A DNA stretch of 64,000 nucleotides from assembly GCF_004912165.1 (NCBI RefSeq), contig NZ_STGV01000004.1:1-64000 (forward strand), written 5' to 3'. This DNA is from Peteryoungia ipomoeae (lineage in GTDB: Bacteria; Pseudomonadota; Alphaproteobacteria; Rhizobiales; Rhizobiaceae). The translations under genes were made by a program, and so were the position numbers. The notes below the pieces were generated by a model. The model saw only the letters and a list, made by a program, of their open reading frames with translations, had not been told where the DNA came from and did no database searches. Below, piece by piece: positions 9,261 through 19,239 of the stretch (its first letter is position 1; every line of letters starts with the position of its first letter).

Positions 9261-11267
9261 CTATGAATCTCGAGCGTGCCGAGGCCTACCACTGGCGGTG
9301 GCCGTCAGCCGCGCTTCGATAAGGCGCCTTCGTCCTTCAATTTCAGGTGCTTCAATGTGCTCGACAAGATGAAGTGAAACGTCAAGGGCGCCATTCGCTT
9401 CTGCCCGTTGGGTCGCGAGGTGAGAAGCACGCTTGCGAGCGATCTGAAGGGCTTCCTCCTCATCTGTGAATCGGTCTGTTGTGCCATCCCCGGAGAGAAT
9501 GTAGATGCCCTCTTCCGGTGACGATATCAGCAAGGTGGCGCTGGTGCGGACCTGCCCCACCACAGCACCAATCGCGTTGGCGACATCGGCATCGGCTGGA
9601 ATGCTGCAAACAGCACCAAGCATGTCGGCGATTGCCGGATAATAGACACCGGCGGAGGCACCGAGGCCTATCAAGGGACGATCAAGCGACACGCTGAGGC
9701 GAGTGATGCCACTGCTGCGGGTCAGCGCGCGGTCCAGCAAGGTGGATTTCGCCGGATCGATTTCCGCCAATCCGTCTTCAGCCAATGTCGATGCCAGAAT
9801 GACCTCGGCGGACTGTCGGGTCAGGCGGGCGATGATGCTCTCCGCCATTTTTTGCGGGGATGCGGCAATCGGCTTGCCTGAGCCGTCCTTGCGGCGGATT
9901 GCGAGCAGCGTTCCAAGTTCGGCGGCTTTCGTATCCCACTGCGCCTGCCGCCCAAGGACATGCATTGCGTCCGATGGGGTCAGACCGCAAATATGCACCA
10001 AGCCTCTTGCGACCAGACGATCAAGCGTCGCGACCTGCTGCGTAACGGTAATCAACTGGTCAAGCGGCATCGGCTCTGACCCAAGTCGAGCAAACAGGCT
10101 TGCTTCCTGCGGCTGCAGCCCGGCTGCAAGGGCATCCGGCATCCCGGTTTTGACGGCAAATCGACCGTCCCAGCGGCCAAGGAAACTCGCGCGCAATTGA
10201 CGTTCCAGATGCGAGACAATCACTTCGCCGTGCAAAGCACCGGCAAGGCTCAAGGGGATGAGCCGGCGCGGGCCGAGGTCGATGCGCCCTTGCAGGCCTC
10301 GGTCATCGATCCTGACCTCTGAATCTCCTCCGAGTCCAAACGTGCGCATGGCCACCGCCTCGACCATCGTACGGTATCCGCCGACGACAGCACCGTCGCC
10401 ATCAAGCCTTGGCAAGCCATCTTCCATCACGGCAACATCCGTCGTCGTACCGCCAATGTCGGATACCACCGCATGGGCATGTCCGGTGAGATGGCGCGCA
10501 CCCACAAGGCTTGCGGCCGGGCCGGATAGGATGGTTTCAATGGGCCGCAAGCGTGCCTCGGCTGCGGCAATCAGGGCACCGTCACCCCGGACCACCATGA
10601 GTGGCGCGCCGATGCCGCGATGGGCCAGATAGCGCTCCGCCGACCCTATCAGCCGATCAATCATGGCGACCAGACGTGCATTGAGGAGTGTCGTCAAGGC
10701 ACGACGCGGTCCGCCGAGTTTTGACGAAAGTTCATGACTGCAGGTAACGGGCAGGCCTGTTCGCGCCCGGATGAGATCGCGCACCCGGATTTCGTGGCTG
10801 GAATTGCGCACGGCAAAATAGCCTGCAACGGCGAAGGACGACACTGATTGGCCAAGCACCTTGAGGGCTTCTTCAAGCGAGCCGATGTCCAGAGGCGTTT
10901 CGTTGCCGTGAACATCGTGCCCCCCGGCGATGAAGATCACGGGATCGGAGCCAAGAGCGTCTGCGAGACCGTCGCGTTTCAGATCTTCTGGGCCAAAGCC
11001 GATCATGACGAGAGCGGCTCGTCCGCCTTGTCCTTCCACCAGGGCATTTGTGGCGAGGGTGGTCGACAACGAGACTAGTCCTATGTCGTCAGGACCAATG
11101 CGGGATGCTGTCAGCACATTCTCAAATGCTTCGGAAATCCCCACAGCAAGATCGTGACGCGTCGTCAGTGCCTTGGCCTTGGCAACCAATCCTGTCGTTT
11201 CGCTGTAGATGACGGCATCGGTATAGGTGCCACCGGTATCGATACCCAGCATAAAATCCGCAGACAC
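9261..11267 (-). CDS. Hydantoinase A / 5-oxoprolinase family ATPase-like protein
   Basis: A 668-residue protein of the hydantoinase A / oxoprolinase N-terminal superfamily, which uses an ASKHA-type ATPase fold to open cyclic amide rings. The phosphate-1 loop is visible at the N-terminus (DTGGTYTD, 10-17) and the second glycine-rich site is VVSDIGGTTTDVAVMEDG. The start is GTG at 11267 with GGGGA 6 nt upstream; ATG 11252 (residue 6) is the alternative. The usual HyuB-type partner is not adjacent. Substrate could be a hydantoin, 5-oxoproline or a ketone (acetone carboxylase beta-type chains share the family); sequence alone does not decide. It sits between a P450 gene and glcB. Confidence 0.85.
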   Translation of the reverse strand: MSADFMLGIDTGGTYTDAVIYSETTGLVAKAKALTTRHDLAVGISEAFENVLTASRIGPDDIGLVSLSTTLATNALVEGQGGRAALVMIGFGPEDLKRDGLADALGSDPVIFIAGGHDVHGNETPLDIGSLEEALKVLGQSVSSFAVAGYFAVRNSSHEIRVRDLIRARTGLPVTCSHELSSKLGGPRRALTTLLNARLVAMIDRLIGSAERYLAHRGIGAPLMVVRGDGALIAAAEARLRPIETILSGPAASLVGARHLTGHAHAVVSDIGGTTTDVAVMEDGLPRLDGDGAVVGGYRTMVEAVAMRTFGLGGDSEVRIDDRGLQGRIDLGPRRLIPLSLAGALHGEVIVSHLERQLRASFLGRWDGRFAVKTGMPDALAAGLQPQEASLFARLGSEPMPLDQLITVTQQVATLDRLVARGLVHICGLTPSDAMHVLGRQAQWDTKAAELGTLLAIRRKDGSGKPIAASPQKMAESIIARLTRQSAEVILASTLAEDGLAEIDPAKSTLLDRALTRSSGITRLSVSLDRPLIGLGASAGVYYPAIADMLGAVCSIPADADVANAIGAVVGQVRTSATLLISSPEEGIYILSGDGTTDRFTDEEEALQIARKRASHLATQRAEANGALDVSLHLVEHIEAPEIEGRRRLIEARLTATASGRPRHARDS

Positions 11268-11355
11268 GCTCTTCCCCGCATGAAAATCCTTACGCGCAGT
11301 TATGCATGGGGTTGGTGCCGGTTTCCAGCGCAGTCGCGTCGACTTGATGCCGGTT

Positions 11356-12759
11356 TTAGAGCCGGCGCGCTGTGACCCGCATCGGAAGCCCGCCGGCAGG
11401 TTGAGTGGTCAGCTTCTGAACCGGCCATGGGTTGGTGTCCGGCGTTACGTCAAACCGGTAGCTGCGCATCAGAACGGCTAGAGCGATGACAGCTTCCTGC
11501 AAGGCGAATGTCGCGCCGATGCAGACGCGCGGTCCAGCGCCAAAGGGAAGATACTGAAAGCGACCGATCTCCTCACGGTTCTCCGGCAGAAAACGGCTGG
11601 GATCGAAGACGCGCGGACTTTCCCAATAAAGCTCGTGGCGATGGAGCGTCCACGGCATCACCAACACCGTGGTCCCCTTGGCGATCTCCACCACCGTGCC
11701 ATCGGCGGCAACGTAGCGATCGTCAGCAACAGCATCCCGATTGATGGAGGGAGCCGGCGGATAAAGCCGCATGCCTTCTTCAAAGGCCGCCCGTACATTC
11801 GGCATACGGTCCAGCCAGTCAACGGGATCTGCGCCCTCCGACAGGACGGCATCAATTTCCTCTTCCATGGCGGCACGAACATCCGGTGAATGGGCAACAC
11901 AATAGAGTGTCCATGCCAATGCCCGGGCCGTTGTCTCATGCCCTGCCCCGATAAAGGTCAGGATATTGTCTTCGATTTCTGTAGCCGTGAGGCCGTCGGG
12001 TCGCTCCAATTCCAACATCAGCGTCAGAAAATCGTCAGGCGCACTATCGCGATCCCTTTCCATGACGTGGCGGCGCTGATCCATCGTCTGCCGAACAATG
12101 GCGCGAAATTTCTTCAAGACGCTGGCCCCGCGGATACGCGTCAGACGCGGTAGCCATTTGGGTGCACGCAACAAATCGAGTGGATCGATACGGCCCATGG
12201 AGTGCAGCAAGTCTTCGACATCATGGGCAAAATCGCCTTGTTCGGAGACGATTCCACCAGAAAACAGGGTCTCCGACAGGATCGCAAAGGTCAGGTCTGT
12301 CATATCGACCGCAATATCTCGGACCACACCGCTATCGTCAGAGACATAGCGAATGGCAAAAAGTTCGGACTGTTCACGCATCTGCCGGGAAAAGCTGCGG
12401 GCATGGCGAGGTGTGAACACGGGCGCCATGGCTTTGCGCGATCGTTTCCAGATCGGGCCTTCAGCCGTCAGCAAGCCGTCGCGCAGGATCGGCCGCAAGA
12501 CCAGCTGGCGGATTTCCGACATCTCATAATTTGCAGCATTGTCGACCAGCACATGGCGAATGAGGCCTGGATCATTTGCAATGATCGTCGTCTGGCCAAA
12601 GAAGCGCGTAACGATCCACGGCCAAGTATAGGACGGCAGCCCCCACAGCTCGAGGGGATTGCGCAAGACGGTACGAATGATCTCGAGCCGGCTTGGCGGT
12701 ATCGTCCGCGGAATCGGTGCCGGCGGTTCGAACCGTGCACGCTTCACTTTTGCATCCAT
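11356..12759 (-). CDS. Cytochrome P450
   Basis: A 467-residue soluble haem monooxygenase. The I-helix oxygen-activation motif is FIGAGHETTARAL, the K-helix ExxR is EEGMR in the segment EEGMRLYPPAP, and the haem-ligand loop is FGAGPRVCIG with Cys413. No N-terminal membrane anchor is seen. No ferredoxin or ferredoxin reductase gene is adjacent, so electron donors must be encoded elsewhere. The region MRLYPPAPSINRDA resembles P450s acting on fatty acids or other lipophilic substrates, but the substrate cannot be read. The gene lies 35 nt downstream of the DUF1402 gene on the same strand. Confidence 0.93.
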   Translation of the reverse strand: MDAKVKRARFEPPAPIPRTIPPSRLEIIRTVLRNPLELWGLPSYTWPWIVTRFFGQTTIIANDPGLIRHVLVDNAANYEMSEIRQLVLRPILRDGLLTAEGPIWKRSRKAMAPVFTPRHARSFSRQMREQSELFAIRYVSDDSGVVRDIAVDMTDLTFAILSETLFSGGIVSEQGDFAHDVEDLLHSMGRIDPLDLLRAPKWLPRLTRIRGASVLKKFRAIVRQTMDQRRHVMERDRDSAPDDFLTLMLELERPDGLTATEIEDNILTFIGAGHETTARALAWTLYCVAHSPDVRAAMEEEIDAVLSEGADPVDWLDRMPNVRAAFEEGMRLYPPAPSINRDAVADDRYVAADGTVVEIAKGTTVLVMPWTLHRHELYWESPRVFDPSRFLPENREEIGRFQYLPFGAGPRVCIGATFALQEAVIALAVLMRSYRFDVTPDTNPWPVQKLTTQPAGGLPMRVTARRL

Positions 12760-12794
12760 GCCATGTCTCCAGGGAGCAAAACGCTCCCGAGGAG

Positions 12795-13745
12795 TTAGAG
12801 CAGACCCTTGAGGTCGTCCAGTCGATCGTTGATCAGCCAGCCGTAATAGTTTTCTTCCGGCCAGGCCGATCCACCACCTGCGCGCTTGGCAGCCAGTGCA
12901 CGCGCCCTCTGCTGGGAACCTCCGATGTTGAAGAGCGTCGCCGTCAATCCGGGATTGTTGGAGATATCCACGTTGGCAATCTGCTTGTAGTCATCGATGG
13001 ATTTGCGGATGACGGCGGCCATAAAGGCCAGCGAAATATCCGGATCCATGATTGCCTTGTAGACACCGGCAGCATCCTTTTCATCAAGCTTCTTGTAGCC
13101 GGATTTCTGGTTGACTAGATCCGACAGCATCAGCGCTGTCAGAGGATTGATCTGACCGAGGCCGAAAGTCTGGCCCGCGTAAAATGGCTGGAAGAACACT
13201 GCGCTGAAGCGATTGTTCGGGTAGGATTGACCACCCACCGTCTTGCCGCGAAATGTCGCCTCCCACACCTGTTCCCGGCAGGTCCAGAGCCGGTAGGAGT
13301 CGGACAGGCCGTTGCAGCTGGAAAATTCCGGCCGGGCCACGAATTCTGAAACGCTTTCATTGTCATGGGCAAAGCGGAAGCTGTTCCCAGCATAAGACGC
13401 TGCCTTGACGTAGTAACTTTGCAGGCTGTCATAGGCATCGACGTTATAGGTGTGCTCGCCAACAATCGCCCCGATCATGTGCACCGGAGCAATGCCATAG
13501 TCGGCGGCAGTCTTCTTGATCTTACCAATCAGCGCTTTGTCGTTGCGCAGGAGATCGAGAACCTTCTCGTATTTGACATCGAATGATGTCTTGCCGGCCT
13601 TCGTGCGACGCACCGAGGCGCCGGGAACCGCTGGCTGCTCAGCATGACGATTGCCGGGCGGGACGGCCTGGGCTCCAATGGCCGTCTGGGTAAGTCCGGC
13701 CTGAAGCCCGACGAGCAGAAGAAGGATTTTCGAAAATCGATGCAC
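12795..13745 (-). CDS. Secreted DUF1402-family protein with a lysozyme-like core
   Basis: A 316-residue exported protein typical of Rhizobiales (DUF1402). I place the start at GTG 13745: AGGA lies 9 nt upstream and the product begins with a signal peptide (basic start, ILLLLVGLQAGL, cleavage near AIGAQA). An upstream in-frame ATG at 13850 would bury the signal. The mature part has a pattern reminiscent of lysozyme/transglycosylase folds: a glutamate in GAIVGEHTYN and, later, QTFGLGQINPLTALML, similar to the GLMQI segment of SLT enzymes. Peptidoglycan cleavage is therefore an inference. The gene is next to hslU, as in other rhizobia as far as I recall. Confidence 0.75.
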   Translation of the reverse strand: MHRFSKILLLLVGLQAGLTQTAIGAQAVPPGNRHAEQPAVPGASVRRTKAGKTSFDVKYEKVLDLLRNDKALIGKIKKTAADYGIAPVHMIGAIVGEHTYNVDAYDSLQSYYVKAASYAGNSFRFAHDNESVSEFVARPEFSSCNGLSDSYRLWTCREQVWEATFRGKTVGGQSYPNNRFSAVFFQPFYAGQTFGLGQINPLTALMLSDLVNQKSGYKKLDEKDAAGVYKAIMDPDISLAFMAAVIRKSIDDYKQIANVDISNNPGLTATLFNIGGSQQRARALAAKRAGGGSAWPEENYYGWLINDRLDDLKGLL

Positions 13746-13831
13746 GTTCCACAATCCTGGACAGGGCCAATCACGGGGATGATCTGCAGAGGTCGAATGG
13801 CCGTTTTGTGACGGCATTCCATACATAAGCA

Positions 13832-13889
13832 AGGGCTGGATTGTCGACACGACCAGCCCTCACTTTCCTGGCACCCCTTTTGGAAAGTG
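13832..13889. repeat. Two adjacent stem-loops between hslU and the DUF1402 gene
   Basis: First inverted repeat: AGGGCTGG (13832-13839) with CCAGCCCT (13853-13860), whose loop contains the palindrome TGTCGACA. Second: CACTTTCC (13861-13868) with GGAAAGTG (13882-13889). They abut each other just upstream of the hslU stop at 13909. Neither has a T-tract; one may terminate hslU transcription or stabilise the mRNA end. Confidence 0.5.
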
Positions 13890-13908
13890 ACCGGTAGATG
13901 CACAAAGA

Positions 13909-15213
13909 TCACAGAATGTAGCGACTGAGATCCGTGTCCGACGCGAGATCGCCGACATGCTGCTGAACATAGGCCCTGTCAACCATGACATCCTGGCCGC
14001 TGCGATCGGGCGCATGGAACGAGACCTCATCCAAGACCCGCTCCATCACCGTCTGCAGCCTGCGGGCGCCAATGTTTTCGACTGACTCGTTTAGCTGAAC
14101 GGCAACATCAGCCAGAGCGTCAATCGCATCCTCGGTGAAATCGAGGTTCAAGTCTTCGGTCGCCATAAGGGCCTTGTACTGCCGAATAAGGCTTGCCTCG
14201 GTTTCCGTGAGGATGCGTCTGAAGTCTTCCTTCGACAGCGGTTTCAACTCGACACGAATGGGAAGACGACCCTGCAATTCCGGCAGGAGGTCGGACGGCT
14301 TGGAGACGTGGAACGCACCGGATGCGATAAAGAGAACGTGGTCGGTCTTGACCGGACCGTACTTGGTCGAAACCGTCGTCCCCTCAACAAGCGGCAGCAA
14401 ATCGCGCTGTACGCCTTCGCGGGAAACGCCAGCGCCCATGGCTCCTTCGCGTGCTGCGATCTTGTCAATTTCGTCCAGGAAGACAATCCCATCGTTTTCG
14501 ACCGACCGCACGGCTTCCCGCTGGATGACCTCGTTGTCGATCAATTTATCGGACTCATCACGGATGAGATCATCGTACGAGGCTTTTACGGTGGTACGGA
14601 CTTTCTTGGTGCGATTGCCCATTTTACCGAACATTTCCGAGATATTGAGGATGCCGACATTGCCTCCCTGCATGCCCGGAATCTCAAAACCCGGCATGCC
14701 GGAGCCGCTATCGGCCACCTCGATGTCGATTTCCTTGTCGTCGAGTTGGCCGTCGCGCAGCTTCTTGCGGAAGCTGTCACGCGTTGCGGGCGATGCCGTC
14801 GCACCCACCAGAGCGTCAAGGACCCTCTCTTCGGCAAGAGCATGGGCCTTGGCCTGAACCTCCTGGCGCTTGCGATCGCGAACCAGCGTGATCCCGACTT
14901 CCACCAGGTCTCGAATGATCTGCTCCACGTCACGACCGACATAGCCGACCTCTGTGAACTTCGTCGCCTCGACCTTGATGAAGGGCGCGCCTGCGAGCTT
15001 CGCCAGGCGGCGGGAAATCTCCGTCTTGCCGACGCCGGTCGGGCCGATCATCAGAATGTTCTTCGGCATCACTTCGTCACGGAGATCTTCCGGAAGCTGC
15101 TGCCGACGCCAGCGGTTGCGCAGAGCAATCGCGACGGCACGCTTGGCATCGTGCTGACCAATGATATGTCGGTCGAGTTCGGAAACGATCTCGCGCGGGG
15201 AAAAATTCGTCAT
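13909..15213 (-). CDS. hslU: HslU, ATPase subunit of the HslUV protease
   Basis: A 434-residue AAA+ unfoldase, matching the family length. Walker A is GPTGVGKT (57-64), Walker B is in [11 protein letters not shown], and the protein ends in the short hydrophobic tail SRYIL that docks into HslV. ATG 15213 has AGGAG 8 nt upstream, which excludes a longer in-frame start at 15282. HslU hexamers unfold substrates and feed them to the HslV peptidase, contributing to heat-shock protein turnover. hslV lies 93 nt upstream on the same strand. Confidence 0.97.
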   Translation of the reverse strand: MTNFSPREIVSELDRHIIGQHDAKRAVAIALRNRWRRQQLPEDLRDEVMPKNILMIGPTGVGKTEISRRLAKLAGAPFIKVEATKFTEVGYVGRDVEQIIRDLVEVGITLVRDRKRQEVQAKAHALAEERVLDALVGATASPATRDSFRKKLRDGQLDDKEIDIEVADSGSGMPGFEIPGMQGGNVGILNISEMFGKMGNRTKKVRTTVKASYDDLIRDESDKLIDNEVIQREAVRSVENDGIVFLDEIDKIAAREGAMGAGVSREGVQRDLLPLVEGTTVSTKYGPVKTDHVLFIASGAFHVSKPSDLLPELQGRLPIRVELKPLSKEDFRRILTETEASLIRQYKALMATEDLNLDFTEDAIDALADVAVQLNESVENIGARRLQTVMERVLDEVSFHAPDRSGQDVMVDRAYVQQHVGDLASDTDLSRYIL

Positions 15214-15306
15214 TTGACTTGCTCCTGGCGATGCGGCGGCGCACGCGCATCGAATTGAGTTCAGCCTGCCTGCAAGGTTCACGGCCTGCTGTGGCCGCTA
15301 GTCCAC

Positions 15307-15834
15307 TCAGGCAGCGTCGAACGTTTCGACGACCATGTTGGTGTTGGTATAAACGCAAATTTCACCGGCAATGGTGAGTGCGCGTGTGGCGATGTCTTCG
15401 GCAGGCGTATCCGTATCCATCAGCGCGCGTGCAGCCGCATAGGCAAAATTGCCGCCCGAGCCGATTGCTATCGTGCCATGTTCTGGTTCAAGAACGTCGC
15501 CATTGCCGGTAATTGCCAGTGTGATGGTCTTGTCGGCGACCAGCATCATCGCTTCGAGATTGCGCAAGTATTTGTCTGTGCGCCAATCCTTGGCGAGCTC
15601 AACGGCCGCCCGCATCAACTGGCCGGGATACTGTTCGAGCTTCTTTTCCAGCCGGTCCAGGAGCGTGAAGGCATCCGCAGTTGCCCCCGCAAAACCGGCG
15701 ATCACATCGCCATTCTTGCCGATGCGGCGAACCTTGCGGGCATTGCCCTTCATCACGGTCTGGCCAAGGCTCACCTGGCCATCACCAGCCATCACCACCT
15801 TGCCGCCCTTGCGTACGGTAATAATCGTTGTCAT
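15307..15834 (-). CDS. hslV: HslV, peptidase subunit of the HslUV protease
   Basis: A 175-residue N-terminal nucleophile hydrolase of the proteasome-beta type. After Met removal the protein begins [10 protein letters not shown], exposing the catalytic threonine; AGDGQVSLG and [13 protein letters not shown] are family blocks. Twelve subunits form the double-ring protease capped by HslU. It is the first gene of the hslV-hslU unit and is divergent from hisB across about 200 nt that must hold both promoters. Confidence 0.97.
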   Translation of the reverse strand: MTTIITVRKGGKVVMAGDGQVSLGQTVMKGNARKVRRIGKNGDVIAGFAGATADAFTLLDRLEKKLEQYPGQLMRAAVELAKDWRTDKYLRNLEAMMLVADKTITLAITGNGDVLEPEHGTIAIGSGGNFAYAAARALMDTDTPAEDIATRALTIAGEICVYTNTNMVVETFDAA

Positions 15835-16035
15835 CCGTCACCTGTTCGCCTGCCTGCGCAGGCCCTCTAGCAAGCGGCATCGCCGCTCTTTTGTCGAAAC
15901 CTATGTAAGTGGCCTTCGGTCGATTGCAATCTGGTGCAGGCGCGGTCAGTCCGCTTTGCGGCAACGCAATGTAACTTCTGGATATTTCTGCGCTTGGCTG
16001 ATAAGGGAGGGCCAATAGTCCGATGGAGCAGCCAA
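15835..16035. promoter_or_regulatory. Divergent hslV/hisB control region
   Basis: About 200 nt separate the two divergent starts and must contain promoters for the heat-shock protease and the histidine operon. I could not assign a convincing -35/-10 pair, and no his leader peptide rich in histidine codons is visible, so a classical attenuator is unlikely. Confidence 0.4.
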
Positions 16036-16632
16036 ATGGCCGAGCGTAAAGGCGAAATTTCCCGCAAAACCAACGAAACGTCGGTTGCCGTTTCCGTCCA
16101 TATCGACGGCAACGGAACGGGCAAGATCTCGACCGGTGTAGGCTTTTTCGATCATATGCTTGACCAGCTTTGCCGTCATTCCCTGATCGACATGGAGATC
16201 GAGGTGAAGGGTGATCTTCACATTGACGATCACCACACCGTCGAAGACACGGGTATCGCACTTGGGCAGGCCCTTTCCAAGGCACTTGGTGACCGCAAGG
16301 GGATCACGCGTTACGCCTCCATCGATCTTGCCATGGACGAGACGATGACCAAGGCAGCAATCGATGTCTCCGGCCGACCGTTCCTGGTTTGGAACGTCAA
16401 TTTCAGCGCGCCTAAAATCGGCACATTCGATACCGAACTGGTGCGGGAGTTCTTCCAGGCCTTTGCGCAGAATGCCGGCATCACGCTGCATGTTCTCAAT
16501 CACTATGGTGCCAACAACCATCATATTGCTGAGACCTGCTTCAAGGCTGTGGCCCGTGCTATTCGGACGGCAACAGAGATTGATGCGCGACAGGCCAACC
16601 GCGTTCCCTCCACCAAGGGTAGCTTGGTTTAA
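16036..16632 (+). CDS. hisB: Imidazoleglycerol-phosphate dehydratase
   Basis: A 198-residue monofunctional IGP dehydratase, the sixth step of histidine synthesis. The metal-binding histidine motifs are present: [27 protein letters not shown] and [19 protein letters not shown] 16036 has GGAG 7 nt upstream; a longer in-frame start at 15934 lacks support and would intrude on the hslV promoter region. It is the first gene of a hisB-hisH-hisA-hisF-hisE-coaA run. Confidence 0.97.
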   Translation: MAERKGEISRKTNETSVAVSVHIDGNGTGKISTGVGFFDHMLDQLCRHSLIDMEIEVKGDLHIDDHHTVEDTGIALGQALSKALGDRKGITRYASIDLAMDETMTKAAIDVSGRPFLVWNVNFSAPKIGTFDTELVREFFQAFAQNAGITLHVLNHYGANNHHIAETCFKAVARAIRTATEIDARQANRVPSTKGSLV

Positions 16633-16710
16633 GGTAGATCTCCGACGGAAGGATGCCACTTTGCTCCGACCGATTTGATATCGGGGTCGTTGAGCTGAAA
16701 GGACAAGACT

Positions 16711-17361
16711 ATGCGTGTGGCAATCATCGACTATGGTTCGGGCAATCTGCGCTCTGCTACCAAGGCCTTTGAGCGAGCAGCCCGTGAAGCGGGCGTGGAT
16801 GCTGAAATAGAACTGACCGATAAAGCGGAGCGCGTTGCCACTGCCGACCGCATCGTTCTCCCGGGCGTCGGCGCATATGCTGACTGCCGCAAGGGCCTCG
16901 ATGCCGTCTCCGGCATGCATGACGCCATCGCTGAAGCTGTCGAACTGAAAGCACGCCCGTTTTTCGGGATTTGCGTCGGCATGCAGCTCATGTCGTCGCG
17001 CGGGCTTGAGAAGACCGTGACCGAAGGCTTCGGGTGGATCAAGGGCGATGTGGTCGAGATGACGCCTTCCGATGCCAGCCTGAAAATTCCGCAGATCGGC
17101 TGGAACACGCTGAACCTCAATCGGACGCATCCGCTGTTCGACGGCATTGCGACAGGTGAGACCGGCCTGCACGCCTATTTCGTGCATTCCTACCATCTGG
17201 CAGCTGAGAATGCCGACGAGGTGATCGCGACGACCGACTACGGTGGCGCCATGACCGCCTTCGTCGGGCGCGACAACATGGTCGGCGCCCAGTTTCACCC
17301 CGAGAAAAGCCAGGCACTCGGCCTGAAGCTGATCGCCAATTTCCTCAACTGGAAGCCCTGA
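16711..17361 (+). CDS. hisH: Imidazole glycerol phosphate synthase, glutaminase subunit
   Basis: A 216-residue class I glutamine amidotransferase. It starts [12 protein letters not shown], has the oxyanion strand PGVGAYADC, the nucleophile Cys88 in [10 protein letters not shown], and the His-Glu pair in AQFHPEKSQ. It delivers ammonia to HisF, encoded two genes downstream, to form IGP and AICAR. A 78-nt gap separates it from hisB; no extra small gene is present in that gap. Confidence 0.97.
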   Translation: MRVAIIDYGSGNLRSATKAFERAAREAGVDAEIELTDKAERVATADRIVLPGVGAYADCRKGLDAVSGMHDAIAEAVELKARPFFGICVGMQLMSSRGLEKTVTEGFGWIKGDVVEMTPSDASLKIPQIGWNTLNLNRTHPLFDGIATGETGLHAYFVHSYHLAAENADEVIATTDYGGAMTAFVGRDNMVGAQFHPEKSQALGLKLIANFLNWKP

Positions 17362-17381
17362 ATTTCCGCAAGGACTGCGCC

Positions 17382-18116
17382 ATGATTCTTTTTCCCGCCA
17401 TCGACCTCAAGGACGGCCAGTGCGTTCGCCTCAAGCTGGGCGACATGGATCAGGCAACCGTTTACAATCCGGATCCGGCGGCCCAGGCTCTCGCGTTCGA
17501 AGAGCAGGGCTTTGAATGGCTGCATGTGGTTGATCTCAACGGCGCCTTCGCCGGGGAAAGCGTCAACGGCGATGCCGTCGACGCCATTCTCAAGGCGACC
17601 AAAAACCCCGTGCAGCTTGGCGGTGGTATACGCACGCTTGAGCATATCGAAAACTGGCTTTCGCGTGGCCTGTCCCGCGTCATCCTCGGCACGGTTGCCG
17701 TCCGTGACCCGGCCCTTGTCATCGAGGCCTGCAAACGTTTCCCGGGCAAGGTTGCAGTCGGCATCGACGCCAAGGGGGGCAAGGTGGCCGTCGAGGGCTG
17801 GGCGGAAGCCTCCGAACTTGGTGTGATCGAGTTGGCCCAACGCTTCGAAGGTGCGGGCGTTGCCGCGATCATTTACACCGATATTGACCGCGACGGCATT
17901 TTGACTGGCATCAATTGGGCCTCAACGCTTGAACTGGCCGAAGCCGTTTCGATCCCGGTCATCGCCTCGGGTGGGCTCGCCTCGATCGACGATGTCCGGC
18001 GTATGCTGGAACCCGATGCACGCAAGCTCGAAGGTGCGATTTCAGGCCGGGCACTTTATGATGGCCGCATCGACCCGCAAGAAGCGCTTACCCTGATCAA
18101 GGCAGCAAGAGGCTGA
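17382..18116 (+). CDS. hisA: ProFAR isomerase HisA
   Basis: A 244-residue (beta-alpha)8 barrel enzyme isomerising ProFAR to PRFAR. The first catalytic aspartate is Asp8 in [14 protein letters not shown], and the second lies in the YTDIDRDG strand. Phosphate-binding loops LGGGIR and IASGGLAS are intact. The gene starts 20 nt after hisH and ends 9 nt before hisF, so translation is probably coupled. Confidence 0.97.
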   Translation: MILFPAIDLKDGQCVRLKLGDMDQATVYNPDPAAQALAFEEQGFEWLHVVDLNGAFAGESVNGDAVDAILKATKNPVQLGGGIRTLEHIENWLSRGLSRVILGTVAVRDPALVIEACKRFPGKVAVGIDAKGGKVAVEGWAEASELGVIELAQRFEGAGVAAIIYTDIDRDGILTGINWASTLELAEAVSIPVIASGGLASIDDVRRMLEPDARKLEGAISGRALYDGRIDPQEALTLIKAARG

Positions 18117-18125
18117 GGTAGACCC

Positions 18126-18902
18126 ATGACCCTGAAGGCCCGCGTAATTCCCTGCCTCGACGTCAAGGACGGTCGTGTCGTCAAGGGCGTCAATTTTGTC
18201 GATCTCATCGATGCCGGAGATCCTGTAGAAGCTGCCAAAGCCTATGATGCCGCCGGTGCAGACGAACTCTGCTTTCTTGACATCACCGCATCTTCCGACA
18301 ATCGCGACACGATTTTTGACGTCGTCGCTGAGACGGCCGACCATTGTTTCATGCCGCTGACTGTCGGCGGCGGCGTGCGCGCCGTTTCCGATATCCGCAA
18401 ACTGCTGCTTTGCGGCGCCGACAAGGTGTCGATCAATTCGGCAGCGGTAAAGAACCCGGATTTTGTTGCCGAAGCAGCGGACAAGTTCGGCAATCAATGC
18501 ATCGTTGTATCGATCGATGCGAAGAAGGTTTCACGTGAAAACGAAAGCGACCGCTGGGAAATCTTCACCCATGGCGGGCGCCAACCAACCGGCATCGATG
18601 CCGTTGAATTCGCCATCAAAATGGTTGAACGCGGTGCTGGCGAACTGCTCGTGACTTCCATGGATCGCGACGGGACAAAGAGCGGGTATGACATCGGCCT
18701 GACGCGAACCATTGCCGACAGCGTGCGTGTGCCGGTCATTGCCTCCGGCGGTGTGGGAACGCTCGATGATCTCGTTGCGGGTATCCGCGATGGCCATGCC
18801 ACCGCCGTGCTGGCCGCCTCCATCTTCCATTTTGGCACCTATTCCATCGCCGAGGCAAAGGCGCACATGGCTGCGGCCGGACTTGCCATGCGACTGGACT
18901 GA
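18126..18902 (+). CDS. hisF: Imidazole glycerol phosphate synthase, cyclase subunit
   Basis: A 258-residue (beta-alpha)8 barrel paralogous to HisA, pairing with HisH. The catalytic aspartates are Asp12 in [14 protein letters not shown] and the one in [15 protein letters not shown]. Phosphate loops VGGGVR and [11 protein letters not shown] are present. A parS-like palindrome, TTTCACGTGAAA, is embedded in the coding sequence near 18529; it encodes residues in the segment KKVSRENE and may be incidental. Confidence 0.97.
   Translation: MTLKARVIPCLDVKDGRVVKGVNFVDLIDAGDPVEAAKAYDAAGADELCFLDITASSDNRDTIFDVVAETADHCFMPLTVGGGVRAVSDIRKLLLCGADKVSINSAAVKNPDFVAEAADKFGNQCIVVSIDAKKVSRENESDRWEIFTHGGRQPTGIDAVEFAIKMVERGAGELLVTSMDRDGTKSGYDIGLTRTIADSVRVPVIASGGVGTLDDLVAGIRDGHATAVLAASIFHFGTYSIAEAKAHMAAAGLAMRLD
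18527..18542. other. parS-like sequence inside hisF (weak candidate)
   Basis: GGTTTCACGTGAAAAC matches the common bacterial parS consensus TGTTTCACGTGAAACA at 13 of 16 positions and keeps the full 12-bp core palindrome TTTCACGTGAAA. It lies about 41 kb from the putative oriC, within the range over which ParB sites occur in some bacteria, but inside a gene, so chance is a real alternative. Confidence 0.3.
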
Positions 18903-18915
18903 GGGAGATCGAACC

Positions 18916-19239
18916 ATGACCTCTTTTTCTTTGACCGACCTTGAAGCGATCGTCGCTGAACGGGCAAAGGCGAGCCCAGACGAATCCTGGACCGCCAAGC
19001 TCGTGGCCGGTGGCCAGCCGAAGGCGGCCAAGAAACTCGGCGAAGAGGCGATCGAAGCTGTCATGGCCGCCGTTACCCAGGACCGCGACAACCTCGTCTA
19101 TGAGAGCGCCGATCTGCTGTATCATCTGATGGTCGTATTGAATATTGCTGACATCCCGCTACAAACGGTGATGCAGGAACTCGAGCGCCGGACCTCTCAG
19201 ACAGGCCTGAGCGAGAAGGCCAGTCGGCGGGATCGATGA
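18916..19239 (+). CDS. hisE: Phosphoribosyl-ATP pyrophosphatase
   Basis: A 107-residue all-alpha MazG-like pyrophosphohydrolase catalysing the second step of histidine synthesis. The metal-binding block [14 protein letters not shown] and the following [13 protein letters not shown] are diagnostic. ATG 18916 has GAGGGAGA upstream and follows the hisF stop by 13 nt; an earlier in-frame start inside hisF is rejected. The gene overlaps coaA by 4 nt. Confidence 0.96.
   Translation: MTSFSLTDLEAIVAERAKASPDESWTAKLVAGGQPKAAKKLGEEAIEAVMAAVTQDRDNLVYESADLLYHLMVVLNIADIPLQTVMQELERRTSQTGLSEKASRRDR

Noticed and set aside
16633..16710. Extra small gene between hisB and hisH
   Set aside because: The gap is only 78 nt with no supported start; nothing of gene size fits.
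15946..17298. 450-codon minus-strand frame opposite hisB-hisH
   Set aside because: Antisense shadow of two well-recognised his genes in a GC-rich genome.
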